From assembly GCA_018136815.1 (NCBI GenBank), contig CM030935.1:1174204-1238203 (forward strand): DNA of 64,000 nt, written 5' to 3'. The stretch is from Isochrysis galbana. Taxonomy: Eukaryota; Haptophyta; Isochrysidales; Isochrysidaceae. Each line of letters starts with the position of its first letter. Positions within the stretch are counted from its first letter, which is position 1. Position numbers and translations under genes: made by a program. The notes beneath the pieces were generated by a model that saw only the letters and a list, made by a program, of their open reading frames with translations, was not told the origin of the DNA and searched no databases. This document shows positions 9,496-17,486 of the stretch, one piece after another.

Positions 9496-10449
9496 ATGGG
9501 TGGCGACCGTCGCGGTCGGAGGGCTAAGTCTCCTGCCGATTTCGCGGTGGCCATCCCAGAGAACGCTCATGCCACGCTCAGGTGCGGGTCTCCCCCCAGC
9601 GTCCTTGGTCGGTCGCTTGGGGCGTTCCTCCGCGTACGCCACACACTCACTGCCTCCGTGGGCCCCTCTCGCACACACCCTCACACTTCCCCACAAGGAG
9701 GGGTTGAGGACCAACGCAACGCGGCGGAACGCGAATTTTGTGGGTACTCTGTGTCTACCCAATTCCCGGCACGTGCCCAACTCCTGGCGTTGGAGTCCTT
9801 CGTGGGCCTGGGGCTGTTGGAGCAGTTGAACATGAGCAATGGCGCAGGGGCCGATGACCTGGACACATCTGGCGAGGCTGAGACCGCGGGGGCTGCGCGC
9901 CGTGCGCGCTCAACGCGAGCCGGGCCGGATCTAGCGGCGACGGCGAGCGCGCTCGACGGTGGTGCTCCGGTCTTTCGAGAGGAGGGGAGGGCAATTGAGG
10001 GGAGGGGCGCGCGGCGGGCGCGGCGGGAGAGTGGGCCCGTATCATATGGCGACGGTAGGCGCCCGCCACCGTCGGTAAATACGAAGCAGAAGGCCCTGCA
10101 AGCCATCTGCTGTTGCTACCGCCCCGACGCGGACCAGAGCGTGCTGAAGACGAAGCAGCGGCAGTGGGCGGCCGAGTTCGGCGTGGATAAGAGGCGCTTT
10201 AGCTACTGGGAGGAGCACGTTGATGATGACATGATTGACCGCCTTCGCCGAGGCGTTGTTCCCTTGCCCTGTAGGCCTCAAGGACCAAGTGGTGAAGCCA
10301 GGAGCTACGCCAAACCAGCAATGGCGACCGGTGAGGCGGACAACCGCAAGGCGTTGGGCTTCCTTCACGGGTGCAACCTGGATGAGCTCCATCAAAAGCT
10401 GACGGCCCGCTGCACACAAGTGGGGGACTTTCGCAGATATCAGATATAG
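9496..10449 (+). CDS. Hypothetical protein (low support)
   Basis: Open frame of 317 codons from ATG 9496 (alternative ATG 9832), starting 161 bp after the kelch-BTB stop. The N-terminal half is R/A/G-rich. The C-terminal part (KQKALQAICCCYRPDADQSV...KQRQWAAEFGVDKRRFSYWEEHVDDDMIDRLRRG) looks like a folded helical segment. No family is recognised. Frames on the opposite strand are also open over part of this region, so the call rests mainly on the composition of the C-terminal part. It could be a transposon protein. Confidence 0.3.
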   Translation: MGGDRRGRRAKSPADFAVAIPENAHATLRCGSPPSVLGRSLGAFLRVRHTLTASVGPSRTHPHTSPQGGVEDQRNAAEREFCGYSVSTQFPARAQLLALESFVGLGLLEQLNMSNGAGADDLDTSGEAETAGAARRARSTRAGPDLAATASALDGGAPVFREEGRAIEGRGARRARRESGPVSYGDGRRPPPSVNTKQKALQAICCCYRPDADQSVLKTKQRQWAAEFGVDKRRFSYWEEHVDDDMIDRLRRGVVPLPCRPQGPSGEARSYAKPAMATGEADNRKALGFLHGCNLDELHQKLTARCTQVGDFRRYQI

Positions 10450-11181
10450 GGGGAAGGGGTCACGTGGGTTGTATCGGGAGGCAGTGAAGTGGGCAGCATG
10501 CCAGATGGTGTCGGGCAAGCTGCCAGTGGATGGGCAGCGCGCGTCCGATGTGTTGTCCCTCACGCTACACGCGTGCCTTGTAGCTCCAAGTCGAGGATAT
10601 TAAGCTTAAGATGTGTGTAGGTATGACCTACGAGCTGGAGCCACTCAAGTCTTGATGGGTTATACTTGAGATATTAGCCATGTTGTGCTAGAAGGACTGC
10701 ATGTCAGGGATTAGATCACTATCATACATGCACCCGCGGATTAGGTGTCCGTTCACTGGCCACTAGCATCCAACGAGGTGGAATTCGGGGTTACTGCTCC
10801 TATGCTGGCCTAAGGGGTACACATGCCCCAAGGCAAACCTTTTTACTACGGGGCTTTAAGCCCAGTTTCGACCAAGATACAACGGGAAAGGACTATGTGT
10901 ATGTGACGGATTAAGTCGCGTTCCGTCAAAAGAGGGCCAGTTTTTTTGTCATCCATTTGTTTTCTTTTCGAAGTGTCTGTGCTCAGGAAGGGGCGTCTGT
11001 AGTGAAATGGTGTTTTGTGTCCGCTTAGCGTTTTCGTACATAACGTTAGGTAGCCAACCCTAAACACGGTTAATATTAGTGGCACAAAGCTAATCACGCC
11101 CCACAAAGCTAATCACGCCCCCACGCCCCGCTTCTCTCAACACGCGCGGTGACTCCCCAGCTACGCGGGCTGAGTTTTCAT
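10450..11181. other. Intergenic, no gene seen
   Basis: No supported ORF. At 10908-10935 there is TTAA followed by GTCGCGTTCCGTCAAAAGAG, the end sequence of a dispersed repeat also found at 13457 and, inverted, at 21703-21722. A short tandem duplication (CAAAGCTAATCACGCCC) is at about 11085-11121. Confidence 0.6.
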
Positions 11182-11549
11182 CTTCTTCGTCTTTTTCTCA
11201 CATCCCTCTTCCACGTCGTTCTCCTGGCAGGCGACGATGTCGCTCGGCTGATCTTGGATGGCGAGGTCCGTGATGCGTGAGAGGACACTTGGCCGGTTCA
11301 CTATGTAGAGCTTGTCAGCTGCTCGGCGCACTTGCACCATGGGATTCGGTTCAGCGTACGCGACCCTTCTTCGTCTTTTTCTCACATCCCTCTTCCACGT
11401 CGTTCTCCTGGCAGGCGACGATGTCGCTCGGCTGATCTTGGATGGCGAGGTCCGTGATGCGTGAGAGGACACTTGGCCGGTTCACTATGTAGAGCTTGTC
11501 AGCTGCTCGGCGCACTTGCACCATGGGATTCGGTTCAGCGTACGCGACC
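11182..11549. repeat. 184-bp tandem duplication inside a gene 3' end
   Basis: The sequence from 11182 (CTTCTTCGTCTTTTTCTCAC) to about 11365 repeats essentially unchanged from 11366 to about 11549. The offset is 184 bp, which is not a multiple of 3. It covers the last about 60 codons of the MGQY-type gene. Confidence 0.9.
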
Positions 11550-11914
11550 GCCATGATGTATTCCATGCAGAGGTACGCGACGGCGGCGTGCTCTCCAATG
11601 TATCTGGTCTTTGGGACTGGGATCTTGTCGTACTCGTCGGAGTAGTCGCCGACGAGCATGAGCTGTGCCTTGCACCAACGGCCCATGTATGGCTCGATGA
11701 GTGCCCACATCGACGGGTAGCGTTCCTTGGCCAGATCCACGCGGAAGTCTCCACATCCACGGCCCATGCCGGAGGCTGTGACGAGCAGCATCGCCAGGAT
11801 GGCACCGCCCATGCCCTCCTCCATGTGTTCGCAGAACCTGAAGGCTGGGGTGCGGATCTCCTCGTAGGTGCGCTGACCGAGTCGCTTGGCGATGAAGACA
11901 AAGTACTGGCCCAT
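11351..11914 (-). CDS. MGQY-type small protein, C-terminus altered by duplication
   Basis: ATG at 11914 (MGQYFVFIAKRLGQ) opens a 187-codon frame. Starting MGQY(F/Y), with a later GRW....LVGDYSDEYD segment, it resembles a family of small uncharacterised proteins found in bacteria, algae and their viruses; no function is known. A 184-bp tandem duplication covers the C-terminal coding region. In the upstream copy the protein ends ...CEKKTKKGRVR; the downstream copy, in another frame, keeps an alternative end ...KKTKKMKTQPA. Because 184 is not divisible by 3, translation stops soon after entering the second copy. The frame is open further upstream to 12304 but only through repeat DNA (11950-12310), so the MGQY start is preferred. 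That repeat sits about 40 bp upstream and may have replaced the promoter. Confidence 0.6.
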   Translation of the reverse strand: MGQYFVFIAKRLGQRTYEEIRTPAFRFCEHMEEGMGGAILAMLLVTASGMGRGCGDFRVDLAKERYPSMWALIEPYMGRWCKAQLMLVGDYSDEYDKIPVPKTRYIGEHAAVAYLCMEYIMAVAYAEPNPMVQVRRAADKLYIVNRPSVLSRITDLAIQDQPSDIVACQENDVEEGCEKKTKKGRVR

Positions 11915-11949
11915 GTCGAAGGAGCGAGGAAGAGTGAAGCGGGGGAAGG

Positions 11950-12350
11950 AAGGCTGGGAGGAGGACCCCGGAGTTTCGCCAGATGCGTGTGGATCGGTCC
12001 CCCCGCGGGGGCGCCGTGCGTGTGCATGGAAGTTTCCGCACGCCGTCAGGCCCTTCGTGGGCGCGGGCCGCGAGCTGCACTCCCACGCCCGCGCTGGGCC
12101 TGCCCTCGAGCTGACTCCCCCCCTGTCCCTAGTCGCCAGGCATACAGGGGACTTCTGGCGGCTCCCATGGCCAGCGAGGCGAGCGTGGGAGAGGCAAGGG
12201 GGGCCAGAGGGGCTGAGCCCCAGCCTCCTCTGCCCCCTGAGCTCCCCTTGCTGGCCCTCTGGGAGCCCCCAAAGGACCCCTGAGAGCAGGTGTCGTTCCG
12301 TCAATAGTGGGACATCAGTCGAATTGAGCGATCAAATGTCCACAGTTGTA
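11950..12350. mobile_element. Repeat with end motif GTGTCGTTCCGTCAAT
   Basis: Contains a GC-rich part (GGTCCCCCCGCGGGGGCGCC, also at 12465 and 12645), a segment GCCCCAGCCTCCTCTGCCCC (also near 32960), and at 12290-12348 GTGTCGTTCCGTCAATAGTG...GATCAAATGTCCACAGTTG. The last block recurs at 51238-51296 and, inverted, at 32900-32958. Non-autonomous element remnant of unknown class. Confidence 0.6.
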
Positions 12351-12419
12351 TTGTAGTCGTTTAACATTAGATCATGTTAAAATTATAAGAGAGAGACGCC
12401 GTCAAAGCTTCTTCGCTAA

Positions 12420-12790
12420 TCACATCGGTGCACGCCGTGCATGGGCACGGCGCGATGTGCATCGGTCCCCCCGCGGATACGCCGTGCGTGCGCATGTCAA
12501 CCCGTTCCATCTGTGTACCCCCTGCGGCCCACAACTACGTAAACTGGCCATATAAGAGATGTTTCGTTACGCAGCACCTGTGACCTGTGATGACTTGCAA
12601 TCACAATGTGCACGCCGTGCGTGGGCACGGCGCGATGTGCACCGGCGCCCCCCCGCGGGGGCGCCGTGCGTGCGCATAGCAACTTCCAGGAAGGTGCACG
12701 CCGTGCGTTCACTCTTTCCGCGGGGGAACTCTGGGCGCGGAGGACGGGCGGAACCCCTGGGGCACCCCCTTGGGACCGGTTGATTATTAC
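12420..12790. repeat. GC-rich dispersed and internal repeats
   Basis: The motif GTGCACGCCGTGCGTGGGCA with GGCGCGATGTGCA occurs twice (12430-12490 and 12606-12680), together with the CCCCCGCGGG block. No gene was seen. Confidence 0.6.
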
Positions 12791-12807
12791 CGTATATGAC
12801 GAGAACA

Positions 12808-13239
12808 TTAACGTAAACAGCTGGTCTGGTCTTCTGATCTCTCTCTATGCAGCGAGCCGTCTTGGAAGTTGCACGCGACCCCCGCGCCGCTGGTCTCGAC
12901 GCGCACGCGCGTCGGGAAGCGCGAGAGCAGCCCCGGCCGGAGCGCGACCGTAGCGACCGGCTCGAGCGAGGGCAGGTGGAGCAGCAGGTCGCTCGGCGGC
13001 ACGCTCGCATCGGTCGCGTAGACATTGGCGGAGCTGGCGCCCGCCGTCGGCGGCGTGACGAGCCCACTGACCGACCAGAGCCCCGGCAGGGGCGCCGTCG
13101 GCTCGTCCGCGGCAAACGCGCGCGCCGCGTTGTCGTCGGCGTCAACCCGGAGGTCATGATTTGCAGATTTGCAGGTCGAGGACATCGGTGATTCCAGTTC
13201 TATTTTCAAACAGTAACCGTGCACACTCGGCATGGCCAA
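12808..13239 (-). CDS. Hypothetical coding segment (possible exon or remnant)
   Basis: The minus frame contains DADDNAARAFAADEPTAPLP...GLWSVSGLVTPP...NVYATDASVPPSDLLLHLPSL...VALRPGLLSRFPTRVRVETSG, which reads like a genuine beta-rich protein segment. It has no recognised domain. It is flanked on both sides by repeats, so it may be an isolated exon, a transposon gene or a captured fragment. An overlapping minus frame is also open. Confidence 0.33.
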   Translation of the reverse strand: MAMPSVHGYCLKIELESPMSSTCKSANHDLRVDADDNAARAFAADEPTAPLPGLWSVSGLVTPPTAGASSANVYATDASVPPSDLLLHLPSLEPVATVALRPGLLSRFPTRVRVETSGAGVACNFQDGSLHRERSEDQTSCLR

Positions 13240-13329
13240 ACCGGCACGCCGCTAGGAGGGAGACGAGAAGGGAGTGGCTCAATGGCGAGGAGAGTATCCC
13301 AGGTGGCGCAGGCTACTCGAGTCGCAGTC

Positions 13330-13625
13330 ACTTATTTCTCGAGGACCGCTCACGGCGCGAGCTGGTAAGGGCCGTTCTTCTTGGTTTAGAGAGTTCCTCC
13401 CCACCCCCCCGGTGCTTTTTCCCGGAGAGTCGCCCGACGTAGGTCGGTCCGCCTCAAAGTCGCGTTCCGTCAAAAGAGGGCCAGGTGATAGTTTTGTTTT
13501 CACTCAGTGCTAGTACAGGCGCAAGGACGCGGCGCGCAGAGCGCGCACCATTCGATTTATCGAGTGAGGTATCACCGTTTTAGCTTGTTTTCTTTTTCCG
13601 GTAGGAATGTCTGAACAATTCCTGG
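13330..13625. repeat. Dispersed repeat and left arm of an 8.3-kb inverted pair
   Basis: 13345-13460 repeats 5240-5345. 13457-13625 (from GTCGCGTTCCGTCAAAAGAG to GGAATGTCTGAACAATTCC) is matched in reverse complement at 21560-21722. Confidence 0.8.
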
Positions 13626-14628
13626 CACCAAGCATGCGCACCGCGCTGAGGACAGTCATCATGCGCGTCGCGTAAATGCCACCGAAGACGCGCACCGCGC
13701 TGATGATGGTGATCATGCGCGTTGCGCAAAGGCCACCGAAGACCGCGCACAGGGCGCCGAGGAAGAGGCGCATGACGCACAGGGCGTTGATCACCGCGCA
13801 GAGGGTGCACCTCACCGCGAAGATGATGCGGTGGAACAAGATGCCGAGTCCGTGCAAGAAGACGAAGTTGCCGAGTCCGTGCAAGAAGACGAAGGCGCCG
13901 AGTCCGTGCAAGAAGACGAAGACGCCGCACAAGACCCAGCGCATGACAAGCGCCGCGCAGGAAAGCGCCGCGCAGAAGACGATGGCTGGGTCAGCCCCGA
14001 TGGCAGAGAGCGCCACGAATACATCTGGAAGCGCATCCGTGAGTACAGGGCTTCCATCCGGGCCTATGCGGAAGAGATACATAAGTTCTGTCGCAAGCGG
14101 CGCCGTGCCAACCCGCAACCGGCGCCGCGCGTTACGGCCCCCGCAAGCACCGCGCGCATCCAATTCAAGAAGCGCCACGTCGACGTCGGCGACCGCCAGT
14201 GCCGCTTCTGCTTCCTTCACAAACACAGACTCGTCCTGGAGGATGACACCGGGCGAACCTATGTCGACTTCATCCTCTTCGAGAAGAAGGTCGACTCGAC
14301 AGGTGGCCGTGTCGAGAGAGTCGAACGAAGCCAGCGAGCAGGAGCGCGAGAGGAGGAAGACCGTGCGGGCGGGCCGTGGCTCGCGGGTACCTACCTGGGC
14401 TGGCATGGCCCCGGCTGGGGGTCGCTGCGGCTGCGCGGCGTCTGGCATGTCGTGGTCGGTCGGCGCGGTGGGGTGGTGGGCGGGGAGAGTGGGTGGGAGC
14501 GAGGCGCGCTCCATGACCCTATCGTTTATAACTATAACGACGATAGTTGGCTCCCGCCGCAGGGAAGAGAGAAGGAAAAGGGAAGAGGGAGGGGAGGGGG
14601 GAGCGGCAGCTCTCCCCTCCGGCAATAA
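13615..14628 (+). CDS. Hypothetical transposon-associated ORF with acidic tandem repeats
   Basis: Open plus frame of 338 codons without an internal ATG before 13831 (GTG); an upstream exon or non-ATG start would be needed. A polypyrimidine-AG (TTTTCTTTTTCCGGTAG) at 13588-13604 could be a 3' splice site. The N-terminal part has degenerate HAHRAED/DDGDHAR units. Next come three 27-bp tandem units encoding (A)ESVQEDE (13837-13925). Then follows DDGWVSPDGRERHEYIWKRIREY and a basic segment with CRFCFLHKHRL and EDDTGRTYVDFILFEKK. The opposite strand is also open over most of this stretch (13510-14685) starting at a LINE-type MERA start (14514). The plus frame looks more protein-like, but neither is proven. 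Confidence 0.35.
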   Translation, partial: TIPGTKHAHRAEDSHHARRVNATEDAHRADDGDHARCAKATEDRAQGAEEEAHDAQGVDHRAEGAPHREDDAVEQDAESVQEDEVAESVQEDEGAESVQEDEDAAQDPAHDKRRAGKRRAEDDGWVSPDGRERHEYIWKRIREYRASIRAYAEEIHKFCRKRRRANPQPAPRVTAPASTARIQFKKRHVDVGDRQCRFCFLHKHRLVLEDDTGRTYVDFILFEKKVDSTGGRVERVERSQRAGAREEEDRAGGPWLAGTYLGWHGPGWGSLRLRGVWHVVVGRRGGVVGGESGWERGALHDPIVYNYNDDSWLPPQGREKEKGRGRGGGSGSSPLRQ

Positions 14629-14700
14629 CATGTCTTCTCGCCCTGTTTGGGCAAGAGAAGACGGCGGGGCGCCAAGAGGCTGCAACCTCGGGTTTGGTCA
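14500..14700 (-). mobile_element. LINE-type 5' end with hairpin, joined to MITE interior
   Basis: On the minus strand AACTATCGTCG...ACGATAGGGTC precedes ATGGAGCGCGCC (MERA start), as at 48286. The adjoining 14560-14660 repeats 1240-1330 inverted. Confidence 0.6.
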
Positions 14701-14744
14701 TTTTTTTACAAATGCCCCGTGAAATGGATATAAAAATTTAAGGA

Positions 14745-14925
14745 CAATACCCCCCCCCCCTTTCCCCCCCCTTCCCCCCTCCCTTCCCCCCCCTCCTCCC
14801 ACTCCCCCCCCCCCCCCCCCCCGCACTCCTCTCCCCCCCACGCCGTACCCCGCCCGCCCCCCCCCCTTTCTTCTTCCCCTCCCCGCCATACCCCGCCCCC
14901 CCCCTTCTCTTCTTCGCCTCTCTCC
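14745..14925. repeat. C-rich low-complexity tract
   Basis: About 180 bp of long C runs broken by T, including 14803-14822. No gene. Confidence 0.85.
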
Positions 14926-15077
14926 TCTCGCGCCCATGTCCCTCCTCCGTCCAATGGACAGTGCACCAGAACTCGAGGCGGAGTGCGCACTTGCGCTCGC
15001 GCGCATGCACCAGGGCCCCTAGTGCCCATTGAGCGCCATGGGGCATGTCTGCACATGCGCACGCCCCGGTATCACTC

Positions 15078-15225
15078 GCACAACTGGCTCGTCAGGCATG
15101 GCGGGATTCCGGGACTGAAACGTTATGTCCAATTAGCTAGTGGGGTTGGCTAGGATATAACATTATTAATTATTCTTATAGTAGATAGTAGGTGTTTAGC
15201 CCCGAATCTTCAAATGTTTTATACG
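15078..15225 (+). mobile_element. MITE right end followed by LINE 3' end
   Basis: 15078-15180 matches the right inverted repeat of the 851-1694 element (GGTTGGCTAGGATATAACAT). 15186-15222 (GTAGGTGTTTAGCCCCGAAT then CTTCAAATGTTTT) matches the LINE 3' terminus at 6480-6509. Confidence 0.65.
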
Positions 15226-15752
15226 TATAGCTGTGCACGATTATCAAGAGTATAGGAGCTACGAGATCGGGAATACTCTGCGGGAGGGGGAGCGGGAGTC
15301 CCAATCCCTGGCTGGAGACTAGAATAGAAATAACTGCTATCCTGTGAGGCCAAGCGCGTTGGAGTACTGTCATCGACATTCTTTGTCAAGGAAGCCTATA
15401 TAATGACCAAAAGTAAGAGTTGTTGTCTATTGCCGCCTCCGGTCATGCCCATGCCACATGCCATCGATCAAATAAATCTACTCGGATCAAGGTGGAGGAT
15501 CCATATGCTCTGTGCACATGCTGTTAGGCGACGCTGAATCACGATAAACGTGACGTATGGTCTTGAGTGGTACATGCATGTCCCTTGATGTCGCAGCAGA
15601 TGGCCGCCTGAACATTGAGGATGAACTATTGTTTGAACGGTTCGGACCGACATGAGACAACGGAATCGCTGGAACTCGTCGCAAATATAAACTCCGTGCG
15701 AAAAACCAACGTGCCACCGGTTGCGATGGGCTTATCCCGACAGAGACCTTGT

Positions 15753-16733
15753 TCAATCCATGTCATCGCGCACGTAAACAAAGACAGCCGCCTTGCCGTT
15801 CACGCCTTCCAAGATAGGACGTGAAATACGCAAGTTCTCAGAGAGGTAGCTCGTTGAGAGGACCACTGTTGAGGACCCTGGCGCGAGCATGTCAAGTGCT
15901 CGCCCAGATGGAAAATTCTCGAGCAGAGCGCTTAGCGGTGGGAGCAGGTTTGCAATGGACGATTGCGCTGCGGAGGTGGTCCCCACCTCCACCTCAACAT
16001 CGAGATACCGGTTCTCCTCGAGAGCCACGGCAGCGTCCTGCTGCTTCAGATCGGCAACGGTTGTCATAATAGAGGTCTGCGCTGGTAGACCGAAGAGGCG
16101 ATCGATTGAAAGCTCCACCTTCGACACCAGTTGCGGGACTTCTGGAGTGAACCGCCAGTCAGAGGTGCCGTCCGATGGCTCGTCTTGAGTGCTAGCACCA
16201 TCACTCGTCTCCCCTGCAGTAGCACTGTCATCGACCCCGCAAGCGATGACGCACTGAGCCCCGCTGATCTCTTGTGTGACAGTGCCGATGTCGTAGAAAG
16301 GGATGGCGTCGGTGATGGCGTAGATCGCCGAGGCGATTGGGTCTCCAGCCATGACGTTGGACGAAGGGACGCCGACTGGGGTTGAGAAAGCAGCAGTTGC
16401 CTGCCGGAAGGCCCAGAAGAAAGGGGAGGAGCGGTAGACAGCCTCGGAGGCGTAGACGAGCCGCCACCGCCCGTTCAATCCAGTCGCGTCCATGTCGGTC
16501 GGTGTCGCCTCCAGCTCTGCGATGAGCGCCTCAATCTGCAAGGCATCATTCGGGGTGCACCGCTGGCCACGATCGGTCAGCGCGCAGTAGCGGAGGAGCG
16601 CCGCTTCAGTCTTGGTAGTATCGGTGGACGTTGCGGCCATGCACGCCGTGGCGTGCCGCATACTCACACCCAGCGGCGCCATCGGCCGCGCCAGCCCGCA
16701 GAGCGCCTGAGTGAGCCACAGAGCGGCGGCCAT
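15753..16733 (-). CDS. PAP/fibrillin-domain plastid protein
   Basis: Single exon, 326 aa. Residues 1-about 35 (MAAALWLTQALCGLARPMAP...) are hydrophobic then hydroxylated and basic, consistent with a signal or transit peptide for a (secondary) plastid. The PAP/fibrillin fold begins about residue 45 (LLRYCALTDRGQRCTPND..IEALIAELEA), with the lipocalin-like strand GLNGRWRLVYASEAVYRSSP. The C-terminal signature is STSYLSENLRISRPILEGVNG...VFVYVRDD. Fibrillins bind lipids and quinones at plastoglobules and thylakoids and help photoprotection; that role is assumed from the family. An acidic T/S/D-rich insert (about residues 165-205) interrupts the barrel. The LTR-like repeat at 16858 begins 124 bp upstream. 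This gene is the best evidence that the organism carries a plastid. Confidence 0.85.
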   Translation of the reverse strand: MAAALWLTQALCGLARPMAPLGVSMRHATACMAATSTDTTKTEAALLRYCALTDRGQRCTPNDALQIEALIAELEATPTDMDATGLNGRWRLVYASEAVYRSSPFFWAFRQATAAFSTPVGVPSSNVMAGDPIASAIYAITDAIPFYDIGTVTQEISGAQCVIACGVDDSATAGETSDGASTQDEPSDGTSDWRFTPEVPQLVSKVELSIDRLFGLPAQTSIMTTVADLKQQDAAVALEENRYLDVEVEVGTTSAAQSSIANLLPPLSALLENFPSGRALDMLAPGSSTVVLSTSYLSENLRISRPILEGVNGKAAVFVYVRDDMD

Positions 16734-16857
16734 CTCGGCGCGGCGTGGTGGCGGAGATGAGTGCGCCGATGCGCTCCCTTTATTGCTACTCCCCCCTCTC
16801 GTAGGTAGTCGGCGGGGATTATATCTGTTACCCCCAAGGAGCCAACGCCCCCCAGGA

Positions 16858-17259
16858 TGTCAGAGTTTTCTTGTTGTCCTAGTTGAATCCTAGTGCTGAG
16901 GGACCGTGCCTCATCGGCAACGGAGCCCCTACCCCGCGATGGGGGTGTGCGCGGTTGGTGCATGGCTCGTCCGGTGTATGTGGCTAGGGATGCTAGCCAA
17001 CAAGACCTCTTACAAGACTACAATTTCTAACGTGGTACCCCCGCCGAGAGACCACTCCAACTTCTACAACCATAGCGCGCTCGACGACGCCGCTCAAGGG
17101 TACAGCACCACAACGAATAAACTCGACAAATTCGTTGAAAATATTTTCTTCGACTCAGCGGCCGCCGACCGCGCCACACGCTTCTCCAAGTGGTGGGACG
17201 TGGACCATATGGCCAAATCACTGTCGCATTCGCGATGTCTCAGAGGCAAAAAGAAATAA
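16858..17259 (+). mobile_element. LTR-like repeat with adjoining gag-like ORF piece
   Basis: Begins TGTCAGAGTTTTCTTG; shared with 24899-25035 and 41162-41431. The common part runs to about 17032 and is followed by TGGTACC, which resembles a primer-binding site complementary to tRNA-iMet (TGGTATC) as in Ty1/copia elements. Downstream a plus frame (to stop at 17259) reads PPPRDHSNFYNHSALDDAAQG...KLDKFVENIFFDSAAADR. No protease, integrase or RT follows. LTR identity is inference; the repeat itself is certain. Confidence 0.55.
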
Positions 17260-17352
17260 CAGTAAAGAGAAAAACAGTAAACAGAAACAGTAAAAAGAAA
17301 CAGAGGAAGAAAGAAGAAGAAGAGTGAAAGAAAGAAGAAAAAAACCTAGAGT
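17255..17352. repeat. A/purine-rich low-complexity tract
   Basis: Repeated AGAAACAGTAAA and GAAAGAAGAAG units; no gene. Confidence 0.8.
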
Positions 17353-17396
17353 ATATAGGGTGGTTCTCAGCCCTTCCCACCGGCCCTATGGCTACG

Positions 17397-17486
17397 TAAA
17401 CTCTCGCGTGGCATAGTGGTTCAACCCACCGCCTCCACCAACCTTTTGCTCTGGGTCGCGAGTTCGAGTCCGGACGGATGACGAAT
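17397..17486 (+). repeat. tRNA-like (SINE head-like) sequence with A and B boxes
   Basis: TGGCATAGTGG (17408-17418) matches a pol III A box and GAGTTCGAGTCC (17460-17471) a B box, spaced as in a tRNA. Acceptor and T stems do not pair well, so this is not a convincing functional tRNA. It looks like a tRNA-derived SINE head or tRNA pseudogene. Confidence 0.45.

Noticed and set aside
12567-13157. 196-aa R/S-rich minus ORF
   Set aside because: Overlaps a more protein-like frame (12808-13239) and shows only composition bias.
13510-14685. 391-aa minus ORF (FVFLHGLG repeats) as a membrane protein
   Set aside because: The repeats are the antisense of the acidic VQEDE repeats on the plus strand; the plus frame has the more protein-like composition.
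17397-17486. Functional tRNA gene
   Set aside because: A and B boxes are present but acceptor and T-stem pairing is poor, so it is kept only as tRNA-like.
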